The position numbers and the translations under genes were made by a program. Under the pieces are notes generated by a model that did not search any database, was not told the origin of the DNA, and saw only the letters and a program-made list of their open reading frames with translations. Below, piece after piece: positions 44,384 to 53,003 of a stretch of 53,961 bases of DNA. The stretch is taken from positions 1-53,961 of the forward strand of contig CADCWF010000333.1 in assembly GCA_902806345.1 (NCBI GenBank), in the 5' to 3' direction. Each line of letters starts with the position of its first letter. Within the stretch, counting starts at the first letter, position 1. Origin of the DNA: an uncultured Thermomicrobiales bacterium. GTDB lineage: Bacteria > Chloroflexota > Chloroflexia > Thermomicrobiales > UBA6265.

Positions 44384-44977
44384 ATGTCCGTGCGCGGCAC
44401 AGACCGAGACGAGTTCATGCCAGCCGGCGATGAGTTCGCCTCCGGCGATCCGTTCAGCCTGATCGACCGCAATTCGTCGTTTGATGGGGTCTTCAAGTCG
44501 GACCGCGACCTCCGGATTGAGGGCGAGGCCAAGGGGACCGTCGAGTGCCAGGGCACGCTCTTCGTGGCCGAAGGCGGGGTTGTCACCGCCACGGTCGAGG
44601 CCGAGAACGTGACGGTAGCCGGGGTGCTCACCGGCGAAGTCCACTGCCGAGGGCGACTTCAAGTCATGCCGAGCGGTCGCCTCCGTGGCAAGGTGGCGAC
44701 CAGGACACTCGTCGTCAACGAAGGCGCCATCTACGAAGGACAGCTCGAGATGCCCAGCAACGACGAGCCGGCGCGGATGGGCCGCTCGTCCAACCTCGCC
44801 CCGGTCCCCATTGCCGCCGCCGGCGAAGGACGTGGGGCGCCCGGCAATGGCGGCAACGGCGGCAACGCCACCACCTTCATCCGCCGGATGGGCGGTCCGG
44901 AAACGCCGTGGGATGCCGACAGCGAGGGTTCGGGCTCCGACGACGCTTCGCCTCCGGTTGGCGAGCGTGAAGCGTAG
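44384..44977 (+). CDS. Bactofilin-type polymer-forming protein 2
   Basis: The protein has 197 residues. The bactofilin beta-helix lies at about 30-120 (GVFKSDRDLRIEGEAKGTVECQGTLFV, TATVEAENVTVAGVLTGEVHCRGRLQVMPSGRLRGKV, TLVVNEGAIYEGQLEM). It is flanked by an acidic N-terminus and a Gly/Asn-rich tail with GNGGNGGN near 157. ATG 44384 is preceded by GGAGGAGGAGGAG. The core resembles bactofilin 1, but the terminal regions differ, so the pair may co-polymerise or localise differently. Confidence 0.88.
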   Translation: MSVRGTDRDEFMPAGDEFASGDPFSLIDRNSSFDGVFKSDRDLRIEGEAKGTVECQGTLFVAEGGVVTATVEAENVTVAGVLTGEVHCRGRLQVMPSGRLRGKVATRTLVVNEGAIYEGQLEMPSNDEPARMGRSSNLAPVPIAAAGEGRGAPGNGGNGGNATTFIRRMGGPETPWDADSEGSGSDDASPPVGEREA

Positions 44978-45127
44978 CGGCCGCGGTACGAGCCACGATT
45001 GGTCGAGGGCGCAGGCGGGGCATGCTATCCTTTCGCGGCTCGATGACCGCCAGCGCCGCGAAACTCACCCATTGTCCAATGGCTTCTTGCTAAAGGTCGG
45101 TCGGACAGGCGCGGGGAGTCCCGACCG

Positions 45128-46102
45128 GTGACGAAACGCTCCTGTCAGACCTGTCGTCACTTCGAGCCCGCAGACCTTTGGCGCCATGGCTGGTGTCGCA
45201 ACCCGCGCCTCTATGGCCCCCACGAGAGTCACTTGGTCGAGCAGGGTTCGCTCGACTGCGCGCGCGGTCTCGGTTGCCTCTGGGAACCAAGCGTCACCGA
45301 CCGCAAGCCGTCGGGTTCCCTAAGGCGAGCACTACCGTTGCTCTCGCTCTCGCCGACCCTGCCTTGGGCTGCGGTTGGCGGCCCCATGCTGGCAAGCTCC
45401 GGGGGAGGTGACCCGCCGACCGCATCAGGGCCGCTGGGGGGCAAGGTCCCACCGCCTCGTCCGGACCGTCCTCCCGCCGGTGCCCAGCAGGAGCGAGCCG
45501 TGAGTTTCCAACCCGAAGAGCGGTATTGGACCGACTATCTCCGCATCGCCTTGCCGGTGATGGGGTTGCTCCTGCTCATTGGCTTGCTCTGGTTCTGGGC
45601 TACGGCCTTGATCGGCAGCCCCGGCGACCAACCGCCGCCGACGCAGACGACGCTTGCCGCGGTCACCGAGATCAACGCCACCCCGCCACCGGCGGCTCCG
45701 ACTGCAACCCCGTTGCCAGTGGCCCCGACGCCGGGTCTGCCCGCACCCACGGCCACGATCGCGGCGGTGACGGCGGCGGACCCCACGCCCCTCCCCCAGC
45801 CGACTGTCCCCCCAACGGTGCCGCCAGCCGCCGCGGACGCCGCTGCGACGAACCCCTGCGCGAACTTGCCGCCGTCTTATCCGGTGGACACCATCGTCGA
45901 GACGACCGAGGTCGTGAACCTGCGGGAAGGACCGTCGACCGACTCCAACATCATCACGGAGCTCCCAGCTGGGACCACCGTGACCGTCACCGGGGAGTTT
46001 GCCGAGGCGGGTCAGTGCGACTGGTGGCCGGTGAGCGTTCCGTCCACCGAGCAGTCTGGATTTGTTCGAGAGGATTTCCTCCGCGAGTCCGGAACGCAAT
46101 AG
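45128..46102 (+). CDS. Zn-ribbon / single-pass membrane / SH3b protein
   Basis: The protein has 324 residues. At the N-terminus, Cys residues [18 protein letters not shown] near 6-23 and CARGLGC near 44-50 resemble a small zinc ribbon. A Pro/Gly-rich linker leads to one transmembrane helix near 138-160 ([22 protein letters not shown]). A PT-rich extracellular stalk (about 165-240) follows, then a bacterial SH3 domain near 258-318 ([41 protein letters not shown]). The GTG start has GGGGAG upstream within a possible hairpin. It follows the bactofilins and may link the cytoplasm to the wall. Confidence 0.78.
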   Translation: MTKRSCQTCRHFEPADLWRHGWCRNPRLYGPHESHLVEQGSLDCARGLGCLWEPSVTDRKPSGSLRRALPLLSLSPTLPWAAVGGPMLASSGGGDPPTASGPLGGKVPPPRPDRPPAGAQQERAVSFQPEERYWTDYLRIALPVMGLLLLIGLLWFWATALIGSPGDQPPPTQTTLAAVTEINATPPPAAPTATPLPVAPTPGLPAPTATIAAVTAADPTPLPQPTVPPTVPPAAADAAATNPCANLPPSYPVDTIVETTEVVNLREGPSTDSNIITELPAGTTVTVTGEFAEAGQCDWWPVSVPSTEQSGFVREDFLRESGTQ

Positions 46103-46138
46103 GCACGACTGCGACCAAAGACCCCGCTACTTTCAAGC

Positions 46139-46147
46139 TGATATACT
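46139..46147 (+). promoter_or_regulatory. Extended -10 promoter of the rpsB operon
   Basis: TGA-TATACT (TG at 46139, -10 at 46142-46147) is an extended -10. The transcript would start near 46154, at the base of the first leader hairpin. No clear -35 is present. Confidence 0.65.
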
Positions 46148-46152
46148 GTTCG

Positions 46153-46241
46153 GCGGCCCAGCGCATGCTGGGCCGCAATTTGGCACGCGCCCGGACCGGG
46201 GGCGGGTGTGCCGCCGGTGGTGCCGGCGGTCCGTCCCCCGG
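46153..46241 (+). promoter_or_regulatory. Structured rpsB leader (candidate S2 autoregulatory element)
   Basis: Stem I, GCGGCCCAGC/GCTGGGCCGC (46153-46176), has a 4-base loop and 10 perfect pairs. Stem II, CCGCCGG/CCGGCGG (46211-46229), sits within outer stem CCGGGGG (46196-46202) / CCCCCGG (46235-46241). It lies about 45 bases before the rpsB start. Stem I followed by AATTT could also terminate the upstream gene. Confidence 0.5.
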
Positions 46242-46286
46242 GTTGAACGGCGCGGAAGCGCAACACCAGAAGGCGGAGGACAGTAC

Positions 46287-47159
46287 GTGGAGCAGATGGA
46301 TATCGCGGTGGGGCCGCAGGTCAGTCTGAAGGCGCTGCTGGAGGCCGGGGTCCATTTTGGACACCAGGCAAAGCGTTGGAACCCGAAGATGAAGCCATAC
46401 ATCTTCACCGAGCGCAACGGCGTCCACATCATCGACCTCCAGCAGACGGTCAAGTTTCTTGAGGACACCCACACGTTCGTCACCGATCTGACAGCTCGGG
46501 GCGGCAGGGTGCTCTTTGTCGGCACGAAGAAACAGGCCCAGGACGTGGTGGACCGGGAGGCCCGCCGCTCCCAGCAGTTCTTCGTCAACCGCCGCTGGCT
46601 CGGCGGCACGCTCACCAACTTCGTGACCATCCGTAACCGGCTGCGTACTTTGAAGCAGCTCCAGGGCGAGCGCGACCGGGGCGAGTTCGACTACTTGCCG
46701 AAGCAGGAAGCTTCGTCCAAGATGGGCGAACTGGAGCGGTTGGAGCGGACCCTTGGCGGCATGCGGGACATGACCCAACTGCCCGGTGCCGTCTTCATCA
46801 TCGACCCCAAGCGGGAGCACCTGGCTGTCCACGAAGCGCGGCGCCTCGGCATCCCGGTGATCGCGGTGACCGACACCAACTGCGACCCGGACGATGCTGA
46901 TTTCCTGATCCCCGCGAATGACGATGCGATCCGGGCCGTCCGGCTCCTCACCGCCGGGATCGCCGATGCCGCGCTCGCGGGGATGATGCGGGCGGAGATC
47001 GCGCAGGCCGAGCGGAGCGGGGACATGCCCGACGGCCGGACCGGCCGACCCGACCGGTCCGAAAACAACCTCTTCGCGGCCGCCCTCGACGATGCCGAAT
47101 CGGCGGTCGATGCAGCCGCCACCGTGGAGTCCGTGGCAACCGCCCAGAGGGACGGCTAG
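46287..47159 (+). CDS. rpsB: 30S ribosomal protein S2
   Basis: The protein has 290 residues. The S2 core is intact: [23 protein letters not shown] near 14-36, IIDLQQTV near 47, [12 protein letters not shown] near 75, [11 protein letters not shown] near 100 and [26 protein letters not shown] near 191-216. It has an added C-terminal acidic/Ala-rich tail of about 50 residues. The start is GTG 46287, with GGAGG 7 bases upstream; ATG 46296 is an alternative. It is the first gene of rpsB-tsf-pyrH-frr-uppS-cdsA-dxr. Confidence 0.95.
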   Translation: MEQMDIAVGPQVSLKALLEAGVHFGHQAKRWNPKMKPYIFTERNGVHIIDLQQTVKFLEDTHTFVTDLTARGGRVLFVGTKKQAQDVVDREARRSQQFFVNRRWLGGTLTNFVTIRNRLRTLKQLQGERDRGEFDYLPKQEASSKMGELERLERTLGGMRDMTQLPGAVFIIDPKREHLAVHEARRLGIPVIAVTDTNCDPDDADFLIPANDDAIRAVRLLTAGIADAALAGMMRAEIAQAERSGDMPDGRTGRPDRSENNLFAAALDDAESAVDAAATVESVATAQRDG

Positions 47160-47271
47160 CCCCGCTTCGAGATCCACGACCGACCGACGGCGGGAGCGGC
47201 TTGCCAGGCGAGCCGCTCCCATGCTGCCCGACGAACGGGCGAACGAGCAGGCACCGCAACAGGAGGCGATC

Positions 47272-47835
47272 GTGGTCATCAGTGCGAACCTCGTTAAGGA
47301 GCTGCGGGAGAAGAGCGGCGCCGGAATCATGGAATGCAAGCGGGCGCTCGAAGAGACGGGTGGCGATCTTGAGAAGGCGGCCGGGATGCTGCGCCAGCAA
47401 GGGCTGGTCAAGGCAGACAAAAAGTCGGGGCGCTCCGCCTCGGAAGGGCTGATCGAGCCCTACATCCACGGTGGTGGCCGCATCGGCGCGATCGTCGAGG
47501 TGAACTGCGAGACCGACTTCGTTGCCCGGACACCCGACTTCAAGGACCTTGCCCACGATATCGCGATGCAGGTCGCGGCTACCTCCCCGCGCTACCTCGA
47601 CGCGGAGTCAGTGCCTGAAGGCGACGTCCCTGGGCTCGAGCGCGAGTACGGTTCACGCGACGCGGGGATCGCCGCCGTCTGCCTGCTGGACCAACCGTTC
47701 ATCAAGGACCCGAAACTCACTGTGCGCGATCTCGTCCGCGACCGGATCGGCAAGCTCGGCGAGAACATCATCGTCCGCCGGTTCGCCCGATTCGAGCTCG
47801 GCGCCGACCTGCCGGCCGACGGCGGCAACGGCTGA
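47272..47835 (+). CDS. tsf: Translation elongation factor Ts
   Basis: This is the nucleotide-exchange factor for EF-Tu. It has 187 residues, the short form with a single core subdomain as in Thermus. Signatures are the UBA-like N-terminus LVKELREKSGAGIMECKRALEETGGD at 7-32 and VEVNCETDFVAR near 74-85, where the TDFV motif inserts into EF-Tu. GTG 47272 is supported by AGGAGG 5 bases upstream. It lies 112 bp after rpsB. Confidence 0.94.
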   Translation: MVISANLVKELREKSGAGIMECKRALEETGGDLEKAAGMLRQQGLVKADKKSGRSASEGLIEPYIHGGGRIGAIVEVNCETDFVARTPDFKDLAHDIAMQVAATSPRYLDAESVPEGDVPGLEREYGSRDAGIAAVCLLDQPFIKDPKLTVRDLVRDRIGKLGENIIVRRFARFELGADLPADGGNG

Positions 47836-47906
47836 TCACCACCGCCGGTCCTCAGATGGACCGGCCCCTGGACCGACGAACACGCCAAGGGGCACGGGAG
47901 GGGCGG

Positions 47907-48650
47907 GTGGCGGTCACCTACGGACGAGTGCTGGTGAAGCTCAGCGGCGAGGCGATGGCCGGGGAGGCCCAATTCGGGATCGACCCCGGCATCGTCGGCC
48001 GCCTGGCGAGGCAGATCGGACGGACCACCGAACTCGGCGTCCAGACGGCGATCGTCATCGGCGGTGGCAACATCTGGCGGGGACTGGCGGCGAGTAGCCG
48101 TGGAATGGATCGGGCCACCGCCGACTACATGGGGATGGTGGCTACGGTCCTGAACGCTCTTGCCCTGCAGGACGCGTTGGAAAAGCGCGATGTCCAAACG
48201 CGGGTGATGACTGCGATCGAAATGCACGAGGTCGCCGAGCCGTACATCCGACGGCGGGCGATCCGACACATGGAGAAAGGACGGGCGGTGATCCTGGCGG
48301 CCGGCACCGGCAACCCCTACTTCACCACCGACACCGCCGCGGCACTGCGCGCGTTGGAGCTGAACGTCGACGTGCTTCTAATGGCCAAGAACGGGGTCGA
48401 CGGGATCTACTCCGACGATCCCAAGCGCAACCCCGACGCCCGCCGCTATGATCAGATCGGCCACCAGGAGGTGATCGAGCGTAACCTGCGGGTTATGGAC
48501 ACGCCGGCGCTGGCGCTCCTGCGCGATCACAACCTTCCCATTCTTGTGTTCAATATGGCCGACGAGGCAGCGATCGAGGCAGCCTGCACTGGGAAACACA
48601 TCGGGACGCTCGTGACTGCGGGCGACGCCGTATTCGCCGAAGCGAGCTAA
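47907..48650 (+). CDS. pyrH: UMP kinase
   Basis: This amino-acid-kinase-fold enzyme phosphorylates UMP. It has 247 residues. Motifs are RVLVKLSGEAMAG near 8-20, IVIGGGNIWRGL near 52-63 and ADYMGMVATVLNAL near 73 (UMP site). ILAAGTGNPYFTTDTAAALRA is near 131 and LLMAKNGVDGIYSDDPKRNP near 155. The chosen GTG has GGGAGGGG upstream. It is 71 bp from tsf in the conserved rpsB-tsf-pyrH-frr order. Confidence 0.95.
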   Translation: MAVTYGRVLVKLSGEAMAGEAQFGIDPGIVGRLARQIGRTTELGVQTAIVIGGGNIWRGLAASSRGMDRATADYMGMVATVLNALALQDALEKRDVQTRVMTAIEMHEVAEPYIRRRAIRHMEKGRAVILAAGTGNPYFTTDTAAALRALELNVDVLLMAKNGVDGIYSDDPKRNPDARRYDQIGHQEVIERNLRVMDTPALALLRDHNLPILVFNMADEAAIEAACTGKHIGTLVTAGDAVFAEAS

Positions 48651-48714
48651 TCGCGAGCGATCCGGGCAGGAGCCGATACGCGGCCGACCGGACACTCTCC
48701 CGGGGAGGGAATCG

Positions 48715-49272
48715 ATGATCGCTGATGTGCTACGCGACGCAGAAGGCAGGATGGAGAAGGCGATCGAGGCCTTGCGGCGGGACCTCGCGACGATCCGCAC
48801 CGGGCGTGCCAGCCCGTCGCTCGTCGACCGGGTGAGCGTCGACTACTACGGCACGCCGACCCCGATCAACCAAATGGCCGGGATCTCCGTCCCGGAGGCG
48901 CGGTTGCTCGTCATCCAGCCTTGGGACCGGGGAACGATTCCGGCCATCGAGAAAGCGATCCAGAAGTCGGAGTTGGGGCTCAACCCGAACAACGATGGCC
49001 AAGTGATTCGCATCGCCATCCCGGCACTGACGGAGGAGCGGCGCCGGCAACTGGTCAAGGGCGTCCACCAGCACGTCGAAGACGGCAAGGTCGCCCTGCG
49101 CAATATCCGGCGGGATGCCATCGGCAGCATCCGAGAGTTGACAGGCGAGCGCATGATCTCCGAAGACGACGAGCGCCGGGGGACGTCCCAGATCGAGGAG
49201 TTGACGAGAAAGTTCGTTGACGAGATCGACCGTATCGGCAAGACCAAGGAGCACGAGGTGATGGAGGTCTGA
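48715..49272 (+). CDS. frr: Ribosome recycling factor
   Basis: The protein has 185 residues, the full tRNA-mimic shape. Motifs are RMEKAIEALRRDLATIRTGRASPSLVD near 11-37, VDYYGTPTPINQMA near 42, AIEKAIQKSELGLNPNNDGQVIRI near 78-101 and LTEERRRQLVK near 105. It ends in the hinge region with IEELTRKFVDEID. The ATG follows GGGGAGGGA. It splits post-termination ribosomes with EF-G (family knowledge). Confidence 0.96.
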   Translation: MIADVLRDAEGRMEKAIEALRRDLATIRTGRASPSLVDRVSVDYYGTPTPINQMAGISVPEARLLVIQPWDRGTIPAIEKAIQKSELGLNPNNDGQVIRIAIPALTEERRRQLVKGVHQHVEDGKVALRNIRRDAIGSIRELTGERMISEDDERRGTSQIEELTRKFVDEIDRIGKTKEHEVMEV

Positions 49273-49349
49273 GCGACCTCCTTTCCGGGGTATCATGCGC
49301 GCGACCCGGCATCGTCGGCAGCGACCCGTCTCCCGGTCCCGGAGGTCCC

Positions 49350-50117
49350 GTGCACCGCCCCCTTGCCGCACCACGAGTTCACGAGCCCGAGCCAGCCGGA
49401 CCGGAATCGGGGCCCCGTCACGTGGCGATCATCATGGACGGCAACGGCCGCTGGGCAGCCCAACGCGGAATGCCCCGTATCGCGGGGCATGAGCGGGGCA
49501 CCGAGAACATCCGACGGATCACCGAGGCGGCGGTCGGGCTCGGGATCCGGTACCTGACCCTTTGGGCGTTCTCCACCGAGAACTGGCGCCGGCCCCGGGA
49601 CGAGATCGCCGGGATCATGCGGATCCTGGGTGAAGCGATCGAGCGGGAAACGGGCGCGTTGCACGAGCGCGGCGCGCAGCTCCGCCACATCGGTAGTCTC
49701 GACGGGCTTGCGCCGGACCTCCAGCAGGCCGTCCTTTCGGCGATCGAGCTCACCCGTCAGAATCAGCGCCTGGTCCTTACTCTGGCCTTCAACTACGGTG
49801 GGCGCCAGGAGTTGGTTTCCGCGGTTCGGTCCCTCGTCGAGGCGGGTACCCCGGCCGACCGGATCGATGAGGCCGAGATCGGTCGCCACCTCTACACTCG
49901 AGACCTGCCAGACCCCGACTTGATCGTCCGCACGTCCGGCGAACACCGCATCAGCAATTTCCTGCTGTGGCAGGCGGCGTACGCCGAGCTCCTGTTCACG
50001 CCGGTCCTCTGGCCCGACTTCGGACCGCCCGACCTCCAGGCCGCCGTCCTCGAGTACGCCCAGCGCGATCGCCGCTTCGGCGGCGTCTCGGCGCGTTCGA
50101 CAACCGCGGTCGGATAG
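49350..50117 (+). CDS. uppS: Isoprenyl (undecaprenyl) diphosphate synthase
   Basis: This cis-prenyltransferase makes the lipid carrier of wall synthesis. It has 255 residues. Motifs are HVAIIMDGNGRWA near 24-36 (Asp for Mg), RIAGHERGTENI near 43, LTLWAFSTENWRRP near 70-83 and VLTLAFNYGGRQEL near 142. PDLIVRTSGEHRISNFLLWQAAYAEL lies near 190-215. The GTG start at 49350 adds a Pro-rich N-terminus typical of high-GC bacteria. Confidence 0.95.
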   Translation: MHRPLAAPRVHEPEPAGPESGPRHVAIIMDGNGRWAAQRGMPRIAGHERGTENIRRITEAAVGLGIRYLTLWAFSTENWRRPRDEIAGIMRILGEAIERETGALHERGAQLRHIGSLDGLAPDLQQAVLSAIELTRQNQRLVLTLAFNYGGRQELVSAVRSLVEAGTPADRIDEAEIGRHLYTRDLPDPDLIVRTSGEHRISNFLLWQAAYAELLFTPVLWPDFGPPDLQAAVLEYAQRDRRFGGVSARSTTAVG

Positions 50118-50124
50118 CCACGAC

Positions 50125-51003
50125 GTGCAGGCGCGCATTCTCGGGTCCCTCGCTGTGGTCGTCGTCGGGTTGCTCCCAACCATCGCCGGGGGTCCGGTCT
50201 TCGCGGCGCTCATGGCCGTGCTTGGCGTCGTCGGTTACCGAGAATTCACCGTCGTCTCCAAGAACCTGCCGACGGCTCCTCGGGTGCCGCCCAGCGGCTA
50301 TCCCGCAATAGCCTTCCTCGCCGGCGCCGGGCTGTTCGCCTGGCCGCTCCCGGTGGTCGCCGCCATTGGTGCCGCGGCCGTCTTCGTTCCGGTCGTCGCC
50401 CTGTTCCGGCACGCCTTGACGGCGGGCGCCGCCGAAGGGTGGGCGCTCGCAGTCACGGGCAGTTTCTATCTCGGTCTGCCTGTTCTTGCCGCGATCGAGT
50501 TGCGGGCGTTCCACGGGACCGTCGACGCCGCCTGGCTCGGGGATTTGAACCGGCTTACCGCTGCCGCCTGGGATGGGCATCCCCGGGGTCTGGCGTGGGT
50601 CATCATGGCCATCCTGGTGACCTGGATCGCCGACACCGCCGCCTTCCTCGTTGGGCGACAGATCGGACGTCGCCCGATCGCGTCTCGGGTCAGCCCGAAG
50701 AAGACAATCGAGGGAGCACTCGGCGGCCTTCTCGGCGGGATGCTCGTAGCTATCGCGGTCGACGTCGGGCTCGGGCTGGGACTCGGGCCGCTCGTGGCCG
50801 GGCTGGTCGGCATCGGCCTGACGATCGTCAGCCAGCTCGGGGACCTCGGGGAGTCGTTCCTGAAGCGACAGGCCGGGGTCAAGGACAGCGGCAACCTGAT
50901 CCCCGGCCACGGCGGATTGCTCGATCGGATCGACGCGTTGCTCTTCGTCTTTCCGTCTGCCTGGTTCCTGGCCTGGTTGCTCGACGGGCCGGGCGCGCGA
51001 TGA
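50125..51003 (+). CDS. cdsA: Phosphatidate cytidylyltransferase
   Basis: This membrane enzyme makes CDP-diacylglycerol. It has 292 residues and multiple hydrophobic helices. The C-terminal signature is present: SPKKTIEGALGGLLGGM near 190-206, then GDLGESFLKRQAGVKDSGNLIPGHGGLLDRIDALL near 243-275 (the S-x27-KR-x3-KD-x3-PGHGG-x2-DR-x-D pattern). The GTG start is 8 bases after uppS, and the stop overlaps the dxr ATG. Confidence 0.94.
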   Translation: MQARILGSLAVVVVGLLPTIAGGPVFAALMAVLGVVGYREFTVVSKNLPTAPRVPPSGYPAIAFLAGAGLFAWPLPVVAAIGAAAVFVPVVALFRHALTAGAAEGWALAVTGSFYLGLPVLAAIELRAFHGTVDAAWLGDLNRLTAAAWDGHPRGLAWVIMAILVTWIADTAAFLVGRQIGRRPIASRVSPKKTIEGALGGLLGGMLVAIAVDVGLGLGLGPLVAGLVGIGLTIVSQLGDLGESFLKRQAGVKDSGNLIPGHGGLLDRIDALLFVFPSAWFLAWLLDGPGAR

Positions 51004-52223
51004 GGGAACCTCCGATTGCCCCGTCGGGGTTGGTTCAGACAGCGGCGTCGTTGTCGGCCGTTGAGCGCGGCACACCAATTGGCGTGGCGGTGTTGGGTTC
51101 CACCGGGTCGGTCGGCACCCAGGCGCTGGACGTGATCGCGTCGATGCCCGAACGCTTCTCGGTCGTCGCCCTGGCGGCGAGTCGCGTCTCCCCGCTGCTT
51201 GAAGCGCAGAGTCGGCGGTTCCGACCCGAGATCGTCGCCGTCTCGAACGAACCAGAGGGTTGGGCCGGAACCGGCGCGATCGAGAGTGGAGCAGACGCGC
51301 TTGCCCTGGCGGCCCTCCACCCGGCGGCGGAAATCGTCATCGTCGCGACATCCGGCCACGCCGCGATGGGTCCGACCTTCCGGGCGGTCGATGCCGGCAA
51401 GACGATTGCCCTCGCCAACAAGGAGACGATCGTTTGCGCCGGTGAAATCCTCATGCCGCTGGCTCTTGCCCGCGACGCGCCGATCCGTCCCGTCGACAGC
51501 GAGCACAGCGCCGTCTGGCAGTGCCTCGCCGGCGCCCCACCTGCCGCCGTCGCCCGCCTCGTCCTGACTGCCTCCGGGGGACCGTTTCGCTCGTTGGGTG
51601 CCGACGAACTCGCCCGGGTGACCGTAGACCAAACCCTCGCGCACCCTACCTGGGCGATGGGCGGCAAAATCACGGTGGATTCCGCCTCGCTGATGAACAA
51701 GGGCCTGGAGGTGATCGAGGCACGATGGCTCTTCGACGTTCGGTTCGATCGGATCGAGGTCGTGGTTCACCCCGAGAGCATCGTCCACTCGCTCGTCGAG
51801 TTCGTCGACGGCAGCATGCTCGCCCAGCTCGGTCTACCCGATATGCGACTCCCGATCCAGTACGCCCTCACCTACCCCGAGCGTCTGCCGAGCCCCTGCC
51901 CTCGGCTGTCGCTGGTGCAAACGGCCGCACTCCACTTCGAAGCGCCCGATTTGGCCAGGTTTCCGGCCCTCGCCCTCGCGCGTCAAGCCGGTGAAGCAGG
52001 GGGGACGTACCCGACTGCGCTCAGCGCCGCCGATGAGGTGGCGGTGGAGGCCTTCCTCGCCGGTCGCCTGCGGTTTGTCGACATCCCAGCAGTGGTGGCG
52101 GATGTCCTGGCAGCGCACGAGGTTGTCGGCCCGCTCTCGCTTGAGTTGATCGCCGAAGCGGACGCATGGGCTCGACGGAGCGCCAGGAACGCTGTCGAGC
52201 GACGGAGTGCCCCATCCTGCTGA
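51000..52223 (+). CDS. dxr: 1-deoxy-D-xylulose 5-phosphate reductoisomerase
   Basis: This MEP-pathway enzyme makes 2-C-methyl-D-erythritol 4-phosphate with NADPH. It has 407 residues with an extra ~25 at the N-terminus. Motifs are VAVLGSTGSVGTQALDVI near 28-45 (NADPH site), ALANKETIVCAGE near 136, PVDSEHSAVWQCL near 164, TASGGPFRS near 190 and PTWAMGGKITVDSASLMNKGLEVIEA near 215-240. The C-terminal part has the usual helical cap. The site-2 protease gene often found next is absent; comF converges on it instead. Confidence 0.95.
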   Translation: MREPPIAPSGLVQTAASLSAVERGTPIGVAVLGSTGSVGTQALDVIASMPERFSVVALAASRVSPLLEAQSRRFRPEIVAVSNEPEGWAGTGAIESGADALALAALHPAAEIVIVATSGHAAMGPTFRAVDAGKTIALANKETIVCAGEILMPLALARDAPIRPVDSEHSAVWQCLAGAPPAAVARLVLTASGGPFRSLGADELARVTVDQTLAHPTWAMGGKITVDSASLMNKGLEVIEARWLFDVRFDRIEVVVHPESIVHSLVEFVDGSMLAQLGLPDMRLPIQYALTYPERLPSPCPRLSLVQTAALHFEAPDLARFPALALARQAGEAGGTYPTALSAADEVAVEAFLAGRLRFVDIPAVVADVLAAHEVVGPLSLELIAEADAWARRSARNAVERRSAPSC

Positions 52224-52252
52224 TCCGGTCGAGATATCAGGGTTTCCCGGAG

Positions 52253-52969
52253 CTACAAGTCCCAGGCGAGGGCGGCCGCGTCGACTTGGCCAACGCCGAT
52301 TCCGGCCAGCGCCGTCGCGCACGCTGCCAACGTGGCGCCCGTGGTCATCACGTCGTCGACCAACACAACGCGGTCGACCGGGTGCCCGAGCGCGGCGCCC
52401 GCGTCGGCCTCGAACGCGCCGACGACGTTGGCCCGCCGGCCAGCCGCATCGAGCCCAACTTGGCGCGCCGTCGCCCTCGTGCGGCGGAGTAGCGGCAGGA
52501 CGGGGAGGTCGAGCTTCCGTGCCGCGTACCGCGCGACATGGAGCGACTGGTTGTACCCTCGCTCCCGTTCGCGCCGCGGATGGAGCGGGACGGCCACGAT
52601 CACATTCGCCCGTCCAAGATCGCCGAGCGTCGTGCCAAGCAGTCCTCCCAAGTGCTCGGCGCGAGCCAGCTCGTCTTCGTACTTGAGGGCGATGATGGCC
52701 GAGCGTAGCCAATCCGTATAGGGTCCGACGGCGCGGATCGACACCAAGGGCGCGGGGATCGCGGCACACCGGCAGGGGCCGAAGCGCATCGGGATACCGC
52801 AGCGGGGGCACCAGGGCGGAGCGAACACCGGCAAATCGTTCAGGCAGATCGGACAGACCCATTCGCCCCGCGCCCCGCACCCGGCACAGCGCTTCGGGTA
52901 GACGACATCGACCAGCGAATTGGCCAATGCTCCCGCCCAGGTTCGGGCGGCTAACCGGGGCAAAGCCAT
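52253..52969 (-). CDS. comF: ComF family phosphoribosyltransferase-like protein
   Basis: The protein has 238 residues. An N-terminal zinc-finger part (CAGCGARGEWVCPICLNDL near 27-45, PPWCPRCGIPMRFGPC near 51-66) is followed by a PRT domain with HPRRERERGYNQSLHVARYAA near 145. The PRPP-loop VVLVDDVMTTGATLAACATAL lies near 202-222. ComF is required for DNA uptake in naturally competent bacteria (family knowledge). ATG 52969 has GGAGGG upstream; GTG 52993 is an alternative. The opposite-strand PolB-like gene starts 34 bp away. Confidence 0.9.
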   Translation of the reverse strand: MALPRLAARTWAGALANSLVDVVYPKRCAGCGARGEWVCPICLNDLPVFAPPWCPRCGIPMRFGPCRCAAIPAPLVSIRAVGPYTDWLRSAIIALKYEDELARAEHLGGLLGTTLGDLGRANVIVAVPLHPRRERERGYNQSLHVARYAARKLDLPVLPLLRRTRATARQVGLDAAGRRANVVGAFEADAGAALGHPVDRVVLVDDVMTTGATLAACATALAGIGVGQVDAAALAWDL

Positions 52970-53003
52970 GTCGCTGCCGCCCTCCAAGTACACTTCGGCC
53001 GAG

